From positions 362,617,624 through 362,681,623 of the forward strand of contig JAVHZZ010000002.1 in the NCBI GenBank assembly GCA_036250195.1: a stretch of 64,000 bases of DNA, read 5' to 3'. Each line of letters starts with the position of its first letter. Within the stretch, counting starts at the first letter, position 1. This DNA comes from Mixophyes australis. Taxonomy: Eukaryota; Chordata; Amphibia; Anura; Limnodynastidae. This document shows, in pieces, positions 25,771-37,726 of the stretch. The position numbers were made by a program, and so were the translations under genes. The notes below the pieces were generated by a model. It saw only the letters and a list, made by a program, of their open reading frames with translations. It made no database searches and was not told where the DNA came from.

Positions 25771-26465
25771 GAGTTTACTCACGTACTGTCATTTGCATCA
25801 CCAAAAGAGTATAATCCTTTTGAAAATAAACTGATATATTAAACATTTGCTAAATAATTATACATTTGCGAATTATAAATGACATGCTAGATCTTTTTAT
25901 TTTTTCACTTTAAAATATAAAGACAACATAAGGGCTTATGTATAGTTGAAACCCCCCAATGTAAACAGTCAAAGACGCATGCATGCAAAACTGCCTTTAT
26001 GTGTATATGGTCAGTCGGACATATCTACCACGTGCCAGGTTTATGTCGGGAGTAATAAGTATGTATACTTATTGCTCACAATACAGTAGGGATAGCATAG
26101 AGCTGTGGCTTGACATTGTTGGTAGTAAATGCTGAAGTCACTCTACCCTATTTGTATACAATATAAAAATGTAATAAAGTGTCACATGCATAAAATTTGA
26201 AAGTCGCATTTTACAATAAAACATAATGAAATACAAATTAAATTAAATACTAACATCTATTGTCTTTGTCTTTAAAAAGCAAACGTACATATTCTATCCT
26301 ACCACAGTCCTAATGGAAATATCAGTTAAGTAATGCAAATATATGGGCGTAACTTCAAATAATAAAGCAGCCACACTAATGAATTAAGAATTATCAGTAG
26401 TATCAAGACACAATCAACTAATCATAAGCAGCTAGCTGGTGCTGCTGAATGTCGCATCATCACTA
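25771..26465. other. unassigned AT-rich DNA
   Basis: Nothing supportable was seen. Confidence 0.4.
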
Positions 26466-26473
26466 CTGTGTCG

Positions 26474-26861
26474 CATACCTCCCAACATTTAGAACATACT
26501 TCAGGAAGTTGAGGTCCGGGAGATGCCGGGGGGAGGTGGGCGTGCCGGTGGTGGGACTCAGCGAATCACGTCATTTTGGCCCCCGCCCAGCAACATAATG
26601 ACATAGAGAGAATCGGGTCATTTTGGCTCTAATTCTGCCCACTTCACTAGGAAGTGGGCAGATGCGGAGACTGCCCTGCTCTCCGCAGAGTCCTACCTAA
26701 AGTTTGGAAGTCTCCCGAACATTCCAGGAGAGTTGGCAAGTATGATTTAGAATCGTCCACCTAATCCCCGCCCACCTATGCATGAAATTATGTAAATCCC
26801 CACACATTTTTTACACCTCACCCCTTTCATGGCCAGTTAATTGGGACAGTTGGGAGGTATG
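26474..26861. mobile_element. MITE(s) with catacctcccaac ends
   Basis: The left end catacctcccaacatt at 26474 is matched by agagttggcaagtatg ending at 26748 and again by cagttgggaggtatg ending at 26861. This suggests either a 275-bp element plus an adjacent terminus, or a nested pair. The G+C-rich interior carries ggaagtgggcaga-type inverted repeats. The same terminus family occurs at 50603-51626 and 60019-60340. Confidence 0.6.
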
Positions 26862-27895
26862 GTGACTTGTTTCACTATCCATCCAGCACCTGCAAGAGAT
26901 ACGCCTCCTGACAGTTGTGTATGTGTCTATGCTGATCTATTTCAGTTGAAATTACATGAGCACCCCCTTACTTTATTCAGCCTAGGCTTACACTCTCTTT
27001 CTCTCACAGTTCCTCCTCTCCAGTTGCCAGGAGTCACAAATGTACAATGCAATATGCGCTACTTGGGAAATGTGTATTTTCTGCAAAAAAACAGACGTAC
27101 TTACACTCTACATGAACCCACAAATCAAGCTATCGCATACTTGCCAACTTTTATTACTTCTACTGCTGAGATTGTGTCACTGTGGCCGCGACCCCTCTAT
27201 TTAATGCAGACATTCACAGTATCGCATAGTGTGGGGAGGTGCCGGTTTACGCAAATTGCATCATTAAGCCCCACCTTTTCCAGAATCTGAGAGGATTCCC
27301 AATAATTCAGGAACCTTACAGACTTTCCATGAGAGTAGGCATGCATGGCTAAAAGTAGTGGTTCAAGAACAGTTAGAGCTTTTAAGATTGCCTAAACCTT
27401 TTGGACAAGTTCACTTTATGGCTACTAAATAGGCAGATATACTTGAATAAGTAATCATAATGTAGTGTTCCTGAAAATTACAGTATCATTTTTGTTCACA
27501 ACTTTAAAATAGCAAGCAGAAGCCACAGAGTCTTTGATGACGGCTTCTGATTGGTCCTCCCATTGACAACTACCCTTCTCCCCACAATCAATGTATATAC
27601 TTACTTGCATACATTAGCATAGTGGTTTTAGTTTTAAAAAGTTAAGTTCCTTTATACATAGCTGCATATATTTGCATTTCTATATATGTATGTTCATCAA
27701 GTGCTACTCCTCTCATCCTCTGCTAATCTGAACCTCATCTCATTAATTTGTATATCTCGGCCATGCAACTGTGTGTTTTAAAAGTATGTAACAGGAATTT
27801 GTTCTCTATTGCTTTAACCTATTTTGGCCCGGTGTTCATTGATGCATAATTTATGATAAGTGCCTGATCTCTTCTAGCCTAATAGTACAAATAGT
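26862..27895. other. unassigned DNA with repeat fragments
   Basis: A terminus-like catacttgccaac occurs at about 27137-27149 and a gagagtaggcatg near 27332, suggesting another decayed copy of the same MITE family. The 149-codon frame at 26841-27290 spans these repeats and has no domain. Confidence 0.35.
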
Positions 27896-28004
27896 GTGGG
27901 GCTTTTTTTCGTTTTGTTTTTCTTTTCACTGATTAGCTGCTCAATTAGCACAGATGTAGTAAATCTGTATTCATCCCAACTATATGTTAGCATTCAGTCT
28001 AAAG

Positions 28005-28330
28005 CTGGGTACACACTACAGAATTTTCCACCAACTTTTTTTTGCCGATCGATTTTACATGCGATCAATGGGCCGATCGCTCGGTCCATGGACTCCATAC
28101 ACACTAGCCTTGTTTTAGACGATAAAGGGAAGAGCGGCCGTCCCGTTAGCGACTTTTTACAGCCATGTTGTCGTGAGCAATAATTTTAACGATATGCCAA
28201 AGACATTAGCATAAAGGGGCAGAGCTTTCACTATGGTTCACCAAAGCCGCATAAAAAGAGAAGGCAACACTGTCTCTTCATTCATTCCTATAAAATAGAC
28301 GTTTATTACCATACATAAAATTTTAAAAAA
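28005..28330. mobile_element. repeat with gctgggtacacactac terminus
   Basis: A dispersed-repeat style start (aaagctgggtacacactaca, from 28003) is followed by inverted blocks around gccgatcg. The right border is uncertain. Confidence 0.35.
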
Positions 28331-28510
28331 ACATTTAACTGGTAAAGTGCAATGCAATAATTATTCCCTAATAATAAAATCCCTTTGTATGTAATGAAAT
28401 GCTCCATTCTCTGCGGGCATCATCGCTGATTGTTCCACAGCAGAAATGAACGCCCATGTCTGAGTGTATAAAATGACAGGAGTCTGTCTGGCGCTGAGGA
28501 GTGTGAGAAG

Positions 28511-28651
28511 ATGGCAAGGGAGGAGAAAGTGTCAGTGGGGGTTGCGGGTGAGGAGAAGGTGTCAGTGGGTGTTGCGGGTGAGGAGAAGGTGTCAGTGGGG
28601 GTTGCAGCTATGGAGACGGAGACTGAGTCAGAGATGGAGCATGACTGGTAA
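28511..28651 (+). CDS. 46-codon ORF over a 30-bp tandem repeat
   Basis: ATG at 28511 opens MAREEKVSVGVAGEEKVSVG, three 10-residue repeats of EEKVSVGVAG, and an acidic tail METETESEMEHDW before taa (28649-28651). The unit is exactly 30 bases, so the frame is kept through the repeat. It could be the end of a transposon-encoded protein or simply a repeat that happens to be open. No homologue is recognised. Confidence 0.3.
   Translation: MAREEKVSVGVAGEEKVSVGVAGEEKVSVGVAAMETETESEMEHDW
28518..28617. repeat. 30-bp tandem repeat, 3.3 copies
   Basis: gaggagaaggtgtcagtggg plus ggttgcgggt repeats with only a few substitutions. Confidence 0.85.
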
Positions 28652-29180
28652 TTACCGAGTGCAATACCACCAGAACTCCAATAGAACGCGGAGTATCGAG
28701 AGTGCGCGCATGCGCGAGAAAACACTGTCCGGCAACCAGTCTGTTACTGTAAGGACCTTAGTACGGCCGTACAGAACCTTAGACTCAGCACTACTGTTGG
28801 GGCAACAGCGGCATCCAGAAACAACGGAGACTAGCAGACCGGTAATCCCAGGCAATCATCCAAACAGAGGTTAGTCTCTATAAGATAACACCGAAGAGGA
28901 CACTGTATACTAAGTGGATTTACCGCAATTTGCATAACAATGAATGAATTCCGGGAAAACAGTTAATATGGACCCCTTAGCAACACTCGAACCTCTAAGT
29001 ATTTCCTAACATATACTTCTATCTATCACTCCTATCGAAATGCTCTGGACACTGCAAAACAAACATACTTCCATTTAAATCTCTTTTCAACCCTCCCACC
29101 CCAAACCCTCCGACTACTATTAGTGTCCAGTATCTTGCTTCCTACTTCAAGGAAAAGCTAAGATCAGACTAGAAATGGTA

Positions 29181-29760
29181 TGTCACAAATGCCCAGCATG
29201 TTTTAGATACAGTAAATGTTTCCAAGGCTTAATTACAAAACAGTTAATAACAAGACATACAAAATAAGTTGTACAAATAAGTTTCAGAAATAAAATAGGA
29301 AATTAAACCAGAGTCACTAACTTATTAGTTTAAGACTTGGCGTGTGAGGTCTCCTCCATAGATATGCACAATATTAATGTGTAGCAGTTGATTTTTTAAC
29401 CTTCTCACACTGCTGTCGCCCCCACCTTTGGAGATTTACTATGTCAACCCGATGCCAGGGCATTTCCCAGAATGACACAGGGCTTTTGTAAATGAGTTAC
29501 CGATGTCCTACGATGGGTCTGGAACTTCAAAGCGCAGGACTTCTCACCTCTGCTGGTCCTGCAGGTCAGACTGTATAAACAAACTCTGTCATGCCTCAGA
29601 GATGTTATTGGTCTGGCCTGGCTACTTTCAAAAGACTCTTGCAAAGGTCAAACTGATGTCTTTCAGCAAAGCACACTTTGGAAAGGTTACATACAATATA
29701 TACATTGTCATACATGAAAATTCAATGCAAAATAACAGTGATTAGACATATTTCTTGACA
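29181..29760. mobile_element. LTR-like insertion in L2, relative of 48889 LTR
   Basis: It starts tgtcacaaatgcccagcatg and ends ttcttgaca, matching the outline of the 865-bp LTR at 48889-49753 (tgtcatgaacgcccagcc start; aatgtttccaaggctta, cttctcacctctgct and aaagcacac blocks shared). It is about 285 bases shorter. No matching target duplication is visible, consistent with an older copy. Confidence 0.65.
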
Positions 29761-31259
29761 AGCAATCACCTTTATTCCTTCCCAGCACCCTCTGAGACCC
29801 TTTCTTCATTTGATCCTACAAATGAAGATGAAGTTTCTACTCTCTTCTTATATTCCTACTCTACCTCCTGTCCTCTTGATCCCATATCCTCACAAATTGG
29901 TAGGTCCCTGTCTCATGTGCTCATTCCACCTCTAACTAAAATCTGTAATTTTTCTTGCTCTCTACTAGTAATTTCCTGTCATTATTCAAGCATGCAGTGA
30001 TTACTCCTATTCTGGAAAAACAAAATTCTGATCCAAACTCTCTCAAATTACCCTCCCAATTCTCAGCTCCCATGCCCAGTTAAGCGCCTAGAGTTACTTG
30101 CGTACACTCGCCTCACACGCTTCCTTTCCGCAAACAACCTATTGGATCCTCTTTAGTGAGTCTTTCTTTCACAACAATCCACAGAGACTGCATTGACTAA
30201 GGTTGTCCATGATTTTATAACTGATATAACTAAAGGCCATTACTCTTTTTTAATTCTCCTGGCTCTCTCTGCTGCATTTGGCACTCTTGACCACTCTCTT
30301 CTTATTCAAACGCTACAATCTCTAGGTCTTCAAGACACTGTCCTATCTTGGTTCTCATCCTACCTTTCTAATCGCCCTTCTATTGTTAACTTCTCTGGAT
30401 CCACCTCTGCTCCCCTTCCTTTATCATTTGTAGTACCACAAGGCTCGGTACTATCTCCTCGGTCCTCTATCTATACCACTTCTCTAGTAAAGCTAATAAG
30501 CTCCTTTGTATTTCAGTACTGTTCTAAAATGCATGAAATCCCTCTAAAATATGCTTTTTTATGAGCCTCCTCGATCTTTCAAAAACAGATTTAATAGTAT
30601 TCCCACCCACCAACAGAAGCATACCCGACATTTCTATTTCTGTTGAATACGAGACCTTAAATCCTACCCCACAAGCTCGCTGCCTAGATGTGATCCTTGT
30701 ATCCTTTGTTTCCCACATTGACTCTATATTTAATTCATGTTGCATTAAAAAGAAATTCCAGAATATGCACATATCTTACACAAGACACTGCAAAAACTGT
30801 AATTTATGTACTGATCATCTCCCGCATTGATATTGTAATTCCCTCCTTCATGGTCTTCCCCAAATCAGACTCTCTCCCCTACAATATATTGTCCACGCAG
30901 CGGCTAGATTGATTTTCCTTGCATATCATTCTTCCTCTACTGAACAACTCTGTCTGTCGTCTCTACATTGGTCTTCAACTAACCTACAAGGCCTCAACAA
31001 AACTGCACCAACATACATTTCCTCATTTGTCTTAAAATATATTCCAACTTGACAAGTGCGTTCTGCACAAGATCTGCATCTGTCATCCACTCTCATTACA
31101 TGCTTCCATCCCTGTTTGCAGGACTTGGTTCGAACTGCACCCACTCTATGGAATTCCCTCCCTCACACAATAAGACTTTCCTTTGGTCTACAAACCTTAA
31201 AGCGTTCTCTGAAAACCCACCTCTTCAGGCAAACTTATAATATTCCTCAACCATCTTAA
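29761..31259 (+). pseudogene. L2-like LINE reverse transcriptase remnant
   Basis: Frames contain EDEVSTLF and CPLDPISSQI, the region before RT. They continue with [20 protein letters not shown] (RT motif, where the family has DLSAAFDTVDH, so a catalytic-region Asp is Gly here) and [12 protein letters not shown] (the PQGSxLGP block). The catalytic YADD block is absent, apparently deleted near 30500. Downstream CNSLLHGLPQIRL, APTLWNSLPHTIR and LKTHLFRQTY are the L2/CR1-type C-terminus. At least three frameshifts are needed. Confidence 0.8.
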
Positions 31260-31739
31260 GCTCACTAGGTTATGCTATTACCACCCTTTACACAATTCAC
31301 ACAAGACATCAACCCTCTGAACTCCTGACCAACATAGCTGTGTGACTGGATCTTATAGCATACAAATCACTTTTTACCGTTGCACTCTGGCTGGATCGAA
31401 ATGCAATATGTAGACCTAACCTAATTTATCCAACTCCCATTGTCCCATAGATTGTAAGCTTGCGAGCATGGCCTTCTCACCTTTGTCTGTTTTACCCAGT
31501 TTGTTTATTACTGTGTTTGTCCCCAATTGTAACGGGCTTTGGAATTTGCTGGCGCTATATAAATAAATGTTGATAGTGATGATAATTTAGAAATGTATAT
31601 ATGTACATATTTTATAAATAACAGCATACTCTACTATACTGAATTGGTTTTTAAGACTCGTTTCTTTATTCAAGTCTATCAGTCCTCCTCCTAACTTCCT
31701 TGTTCCGGCTCTCTCCCCCAGTTATTACCACCCTATTTG

Positions 31740-32095
31740 TGTCTCCCCCTTCCCTTTAGGATGTAAGCTCTTAGGAGCAGGGCCCTCTTTCCTTGTGTGC
31801 TCCTTCTACTATTCCATCACCCCCTGTACATCTTGGCCTACTTCCCTAGCCCTGTTTTCTTAAGCTTCGGCCTACTTCTCGCTGATTTCTACCATCACTT
31901 TCACTCATTGTCCCAGAAATAATTTGATTTGCATTACCATGTTACCTGTGTGTGTATATATTTTTGTTCTTCATTTTTTGTTCTTTCTGTATCATGTTGT
32001 GTCATGGGTCACTGTTTTCTGTATATGTCATGTACGGCGCTGTGGACCCTTTGTGGCACCTTATAAATTAAAGTTAATAATAATAATTTCTTTGA
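31740..32095 (+). mobile_element. second L2-type 3' end
   Basis: aggatgtaagctcttaggag, then tacggcgctgtggacccttt, ggcaccttataaattaaag and a (taa)n tail give a stand-alone LINE/SINE 3' end. The inverse of this tail is seen at about 35040-35110. Confidence 0.7.
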
Positions 32096-32189
32096 AACGC
32101 AGACCATTAAAAAAAACAAGCAATAAAATGGAAGAAGCTGTGTTAGTTGTAGGCCCAAAATCCACAATGCATCAGATGATTTCTTTTCT

Positions 32190-32695
32190 TTGCCATCTTT
32201 CTCACATATAGCCAATCATTGCATAAGCAATGATTCTGGAGAATGGCAAGCGCCGTCCCTCCGAAACCAGCAATTGGTACACCATCGCCGGACCAGGAAG
32301 CGTGTCTTCAGGCCACATGTCAGCCTCTTTGGGATGTTAGACTCTGAGCCATTGCTATTGGCTTCCACCTCATGTCATCATGAACACTCTGCGTATTGTG
32401 CAGATTGACCTAGAAGCTCTTGCCAACATCCGTACAGCAATACCGCCACTGAGCAAACTCTTGGCAGTGTTGCACTTCTGTGCATCTGAGTAGTCACGGC
32501 AGGATTGTCTCAGCCCACCTTCAGTCATGTGTTGAAGGTAGTGCTCCAGGCTTTCCTGTCGCGCATCAATCAATATATACATATGTCATTCAATGAGAAG
32601 TGCCTAGTGCCCATAAACAGGCAGTTTGCCACCAAAGCCGGCTTTCTGCATGTTATAGAGGGAATAGATGGTACAAATAGACCTTTTTTTCCTAA
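32190..32695 (+). pseudogene. PIF/Harbinger transposase remnant
   Basis: Plus-strand frames give IRTAIPPLSKLLAVLHFCAS, then after frameshifts AGFLHVIEGIDGTNRPFF. The latter is the 'AGFPxVIGxIDGTH' block that carries the first catalytic Asp of HARBI1-type transposases. Flanking non-coding text (catctttctcacatatagcc) matches, in inverse, the regions near 12180 and 52530. The remaining DDE residues are not found downstream. Confidence 0.7.
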
Positions 32696-33940
32696 CTAGA
32701 GTTGTATACATTGGACTAAGAAAAGGTTTGCTTAGCTCCTTTGCAAAATGTTAACGCTCTTTGCATTATGGTGTACCTACATAAAAATGTGTGCAATACT
32801 GTAGGATTATAATAGCCCCAGATAATGTAAAAATCTCTCCCTCATGGTGTATAAAAATATTACAACAATGCTCATATGTAATTACCTTCTTCTTTTTTTT
32901 CTCTTCAAAGGAGACAGCACGTACCTTTTCTGCCCTTGGCTCCTCTTTCCATTTTACATCCACACACAGAGCAAGAGGTTGCATACAATGGCAAGCATAC
33001 CTCAACCAGATCGGTTATAGAACGGACTTTTCTAAAAGTCTGATTCTGTTGGCTTAACTGGTCTAGTGGAGCCCTTATATATGCGTCTGATATTGTGTGC
33101 AACATCTCTGTGTGTGATATCTCACAATATTACCATCCGGAGTGGTGTTCCATGAGTGGAAGAGGCAGAGATTGCTAGCCAGGAGGAAGATGAAGTTGAT
33201 CCCAGTCCTACAGAATTACAAGATTATTCAGCCTTCAAGTTTTGGGGTAACTTAAAATGTAATTCTTGCAATAAAGATACAAAAAACAGGAAAATCATTT
33301 TTTGACAAAAAAGGGAATTTAGTGCAAAAAACAGGCAAATTAGTGACACACAAAAGGGAAACACTTAAATATCATTTGGACCTGCGCTTTCCCACTGGCC
33401 CAACATTCCCAGTGCTGCTAGACTAGCTGCCCCCGGGTCACCTGAGCAGGGAATGGAACAGCCTCTGGCTCTGTCTGCTCAGGCTCCCCTGAATCAGCAG
33501 GTGGCACTGGTGCTGGTGACACAGCACTCTGTCATTCCAAATAATTTATAATTGCATATGTTAGACAATCCAATGTGCCATGAATAAGTGGCAGTTTGTT
33601 ATATATCTGATACATTTTCTATTACTGTTAACATTTGGTGCAAAATTTGTTGTGAAAAGGTTGCACTATGATTACTGACTGCTACACACCCATAAACAAT
33701 TTGTAAAAACATAAAATAGGTTGCAATCTAATAATAAATATTTTTCTAGTTTGTTAATGTATTGGGTTTGTTTTACACATGCTTTACACAACATTTGTGT
33801 GTTTGACAATGCTGAAAGAAGGAAGCCATGTTGCTAATATACAGTATTTTGAGCATAATATAGCTGACAAACATTTGCGTTCACTTACCTCTTTTTGACT
33901 TTAGTGATAGAGATCCAAAACGGAGTCATAGCAACTGTGA
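32696..33940. other. unassigned DNA downstream of Harbinger relic
   Basis: It probably includes decayed Harbinger sequence. Overlapping short frames at 32766-33105 on both strands have no recognisable domain. A run of 'gggaa..aaaaaaacaggaaaa' related pieces at 33270-33360 is a small imperfect repeat. Confidence 0.35.
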
Positions 33941-33944
33941 TGTT

Positions 33945-34100
33945 CTGATGAGCCCACTATGGTACCGACCCAGGGGGCAGGTGCTCCCCTGTACCCAGCC
34001 CATCCTGCCTCTGCTGGTCCCATAGTGAGCTACCTTGGGCTGGGTCACTGGGCTAATTGCATATTTTTCCTTTTAAATGTTCCTAATAGGCTGCTGATCC
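33945..34100. mobile_element. repeat related to the 37727 element
   Basis: gctgggtcactgggct, then a T tract, ttttaaatgttcctaatagg and ctgctgatccga parallel the element at 37727-37896 (gctgggtcacttggcc ... aaaataggctgctgagtcga). Borders are uncertain. Confidence 0.5.
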
Positions 34101-34790
34101 GAAGATGATTTAGGCGCACATATTTTAATTTCCCTTAAAAATAAGTATATTATTGTGCTAATATCAGTTCAGTTTTTTCCCTTATTTGTGATTTTTTTTC
34201 TTTATTTACAATGAGGTTTAACATATGCCTGAAGGTGGCGCCACATGCCTATGTATATCATCACACTCTGCAAGACTGGAGCCAATGATAGTTTCTGCAT
34301 GCAATAACATTATCTGGCCAACTTATTTTTCAGCATTTCTCTCTTAAGTGTCCCTTTTTTACTAAATATTTTAATTTGAGTGAATTAAGATACTTGGACG
34401 GTAACCTGGCACCGAAAACCATCTTTTGCAGTTACTAGATGTCACTGGATACACTACGGGTTCTATTTTTATTTTTATATTGTCTCTATGTGCTTCTTGT
34501 TTTCACCAAATTAATTTGCAGTTCACGGATAAATACAAGCAATAGCCCACACACAGCATTTTAAAAAAAACACTAACTATCCCTCTTTTCAGGCATTGTC
34601 CCCTGTCTTACCTTATCTTATGATTTGCTGACTTATTAGCCTTTTGTATCTAATTATTACATCTTTATTGGTAAAGTAATTTTATAGGCCCCAAAAGTAT
34701 ATTTATCCCTAATTCAATATAACTGCATTTATTATTATTTTTGTTATTCATTTACAAACCACCAATATCTCGCTCAGCGTAGTATAGAAT
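34101..34790. other. unassigned AT-rich DNA
   Basis: Nothing recognisable was seen. Confidence 0.4.
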
Positions 34791-35034
34791 AGGTCATACC
34801 AGTGGTGGGATTCAAATAAATTAACAATCGGTTCTCTGCCCTAATGACTGTTTTAAGTATACAAAAAGATATATATGCATGCATATTATTTAATGCATTT
34901 ATTACTCAAATAAGAACAATAAAAGAGGTTCACAAAACTAGATTATGTTATAAGAAAGAGTTTTAAAATATTAAAGAAAATATATTAAATAATAACTGAC
35001 AAATAACTGTTATTTAATATAGCCACAGTAATGC

Positions 35035-35155
35035 CCCTAGTTATTTATTATTATTATTATTAATTTTTATTTATAGGGCGCCACAAAGTATCCGTAGCGC
35101 CGCACAAGGACAAACAATGGCACAGTACAAGGTGAAACAGCACAGTACAAGTAAC
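35035..35155 (-). mobile_element. L2-type 3' end inside the hAT element
   Basis: The plus strand reads (tta)n, then tttatttatagggcgccaca, the inverse of the LINE tail at about 32030-32090. Confidence 0.65.
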
Positions 35156-35429
35156 AGTAAGCACTATAACTCTGGGGGCTCAGGCACAGCATGAAAGAGA
35201 GGGAGGGAGGGGAAAAGTGAGTATAGGCAGGTAACTAGAGGGTGGGCACGGATGACAGGTTGAGAGTCACTGAGGGGAGCGGAGAGAAGCGAGAGGAGAC
35301 AGAGGGCAGAGGGACCGAGAGGAGGTAAGCAGAGTAGACACATGGATGAGACGGAGAGACGGGAGAAACCGAAACGGAGTCGAGGAAGGGGGAGAAGGGA
35401 AGAAGGGATGAGTTCATATTATGCCACAG

Positions 35430-36145
35430 TAATGCCCCTCTTCATCACACTCTGCCATGCTGCTTTTGCCCCGTCACACTGTCATTTTGCTTTTGCCCCT
35501 CTTCACACTCTGCCATGTTGCTTTTGCCCCTCAAAACACTCTGCCATGCTGATTTTGCCCCTCAAAACACTGTGCCATGCTGCTTTTGCCCCCTTCACAC
35601 TTTGCCATGCAGCTTTTGCTCCCCTTCACACTTTGCCATGCTGTTTTTGTCCAACTTCACACTTGCCATGCTACTGTTGCTCCCCTTCCCTCTCTGCCAT
35701 GCTACTTTTGCCCCCTTCACACTATGCCATGCTGCTTTTGCCCCTCTTCACACTCTGCCATGCTGCTTTTGCCCCTCTTCACACTCTGCCATGTTGCTTT
35801 TGCCCCTCAAAACACTCTGCCATGCTGATTTTGCCCCTCAAAACTCTCTGCCATGCTGCTTTTGCCCCCTTCACACTTTGCCATGCTGCTTTTGCCCCCT
35901 TCACACTTTGCCATGCTGCTTTTGTCCAACTTCACACTTGCCTTGCTACTTTTGCCCCCCTTCCCTCTCTGCCATGCTACTTTTGCCCCTTCACACTGTG
36001 CCATGCTGCTTTTGCCCCTCTTCACACTCTGCCATGCTAATTTTGCCCCTCTTCACACTCTGCCATGCTGCTTTTGCCCCTCTTCACACTCTGCCATGCT
36101 GCTTTTGCCCCTCTTCACACTCTGCCATGCTGCCTTTGCCCCCCC
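35430..36145. repeat. 31-bp minisatellite, about 22 copies
   Basis: Units read tgccatgctgcttttgcccc then tcttcacactc, with subtypes (tcaaaacac, ccttcacac, tccaacttc) arranged in a higher-order pattern: the series at about 35515-35760 is repeated at about 35790-36010. Long plus-strand frames (up to 242 codons of CHAAFAP-type peptide) arise from it. Confidence 0.9.
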
Positions 36146-36695
36146 CCCCTTGCTTCCGTTCCTTCAATTACCTTTTCTACCGCCTTCTTTCTTCTCTTTT
36201 CTTCTCTTCTTGCTTCTTGCTTGCCGACTCCTCTCTGCGCTGAACCTCACTGAACGTTGGGCGTGATGACGTCATGCCTGACATTCAGTGCAGGCAGAGC
36301 AGGGAGGAGGAGTGCCGACGCAGCGAACAGGTATTTTTTCATTTCTTTCTTAAAGGTCCCTGCTCCCCCCACCTACGAAGAGGTGGGGGGAGCAGAGTCT
36401 GTAGTCACTGATTCGCCGAACTGAGCCTAAAATTAAGTATCGGTTCTGGCGAACCGGTGAGAACCGGCTGAATCGCTCAACTGGGTCATACTAAGCAATG
36501 TAGTAATACCAAATTGTTAGCTTTTACACAAAAGGGGGGCAAGAGAAGGGAATGGAATCCTATGGAATGAGATGCTTGCGGAAGAGAGTTTACAATCTAA
36601 AAATAGTGGATTTAGTGGTTTGTGGCTTTGTTGATGTATACACTAACCTGAATGTTTTATGTTTGATATCCCAACATATACAATGTGTGTTGTCT

Positions 36696-37267
36696 GTCTA
36701 AGACATACGTGTCAAACTTGTGGGCCACGGGCCGCATGCAGCCCAAATGCATATTTTTTGCGGCCCCGCCAGGGCCCAGAAAAATAATAACAAAAATAAA
36801 ATAAAAAGCATAATTGTCTGACACGGCAGCATCCGACACCCTCTTTCCCTCCTCCCTTCGCACTGAATGTTGGGTGTGACATCATCACATCCTACATTTA
36901 CAGTGAGTAGCGCACAGAGAGGAGTCATGAGAGGAAGAAAAGAAAACAGAAAAGAAGAGGCAATAGAAAGGTAAGTAAAGGGGAGCAAAAGCAGCATGGA
37001 GGGCACAGTGTGAAATGGGAAACAGGTGAAAAGGAGCAAAAGCAGCATGGAGGGCACAGTGTGAAACAAGGGAAACAGGTGAATCGGAGCAAAAGCAGCA
37101 TGGAGGGCACAGTGTCAAGCATTGGGAAGAAAACATTAAACTTTATTTTTGTTTTTTTATTAATAATAACCTTACAAAAATGCATCTTTTTCTAGCGGCC
37201 CACATAATCTTAAACCTTGGTTATTTGGCCCAATTGGGGCTTTGAGTTTGACAGGCCTGGTCTAAGA
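36696..37267. mobile_element. 556-bp hAT-type element, TSD gtctaaga
   Basis: gtctaaga stands at 36696-36703 and 37260-37267. The element begins catacgtgtcaaacttgtgg and ends gctttgagtttgacaggcctg, an imperfect inverted pair of the 'gtcaaact' type seen in several vertebrate hAT families. Inside are the cactgaatgttgggtg palindrome half (about 36860), an aaaggtaagtaaa motif (near 36970) and three copies of an approximately 50-bp repeat. Confidence 0.88.
36985..37125. repeat. approximately 50-bp tandem repeat, 3 copies
   Basis: ggagcaaaagcagcatggag plus ggcacagtgtgaa and a short ggaaacaggtg spacer repeat three times. The core is recognisably the same as the inverse of the 31-bp unit at 35430-36145. 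Confidence 0.85.
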
Positions 37268-37720
37268 TAACAAGAAAATATATCTGTTTACATAAATCTT
37301 TAGTGTCCCTCCCTGGTCATTGTAACCACATTATGACTGGGTTTTGCTTGCACCTTAATGACGAAAACTACTTTTCTGTTTTTGTTGGATTGACTTTGCA
37401 GGGAAAACGTTTTTATTTTAAGGTCAAACTATGCCTCTTTTATTTGCCTGTTATTCTTTTCCAGAACACATAGGACTTTCATTTGGTAGCATATTAGATT
37501 AAACACATGTTTAATTTATGGAGAATAGACAAACAACAAACAAGCAAACTCCCTCTCAAAAGAACTTCTCCTGAAATATTCCCATAGTTACTTTTTCACA
37601 CTTTTAGTGTAAACCATAAAAAAAACCTAAAATGGTATTTGTATTGTTATTTTTTTTTGTACCAGGAAAAACCTTGAGTCACATACGATGCCAGTCTACG
37701 CTAATACTGAATCTAATAGT
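37268..37720. other. unassigned DNA
   Basis: I see no gene or bounded repeat. Confidence 0.4.
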
Positions 37721-37726
37721 GAGCAG

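Larger units (their letters stand above)
28980..31590 (+). mobile_element. L2-like LINE, 3' part, split by an LTR
   Basis: Coding remnants in order on the plus strand run from about 28985 (SYRNALDTAKQTYFH-type text) to the conserved C-terminal end near 31250. They are followed by a 3' region with atagattgtaagcttgcgag and a tail ggcgctatataaataaatg plus (tgatag)n, ending near 31590. An LTR-like element (29181-29760) interrupts it. Many stops and frameshifts are present. Confidence 0.75.
34792..36491. mobile_element. 1684-bp hAT-type element, TSD ggtcatac
   Basis: ggtcatac stands at 34792-34799 and 36484-36491. The element starts cagtggtgggattcaaataa and ends gaaccggctgaatcgctcaactg, an imperfect inverted terminus. 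Inside are an inverted L2-type 3' end (about 35040-35150), a 31-bp minisatellite, a cactgaacg...tgacgtca palindrome (about 36247-36290) and a gctccccccacc hairpin (36362-36395). An 8-bp TSD with cag/ctg ends is typical of hAT; no transposase is encoded. The cagtggtgggattc terminus resembles widespread vertebrate hAT families. Confidence 0.88.

Noticed and set aside
28005..28200. Host gene exon in the 95-codon frame at 27896-28183
   Set aside because: It overlaps a dispersed-repeat terminus (gctgggtacacactac) and shows no domain or clear splice borders.
35342..36266. Long plus-strand frames of CHAAFAP-type peptide
   Set aside because: Produced by the 31-bp minisatellite in several frames at once, inside a bounded hAT element.
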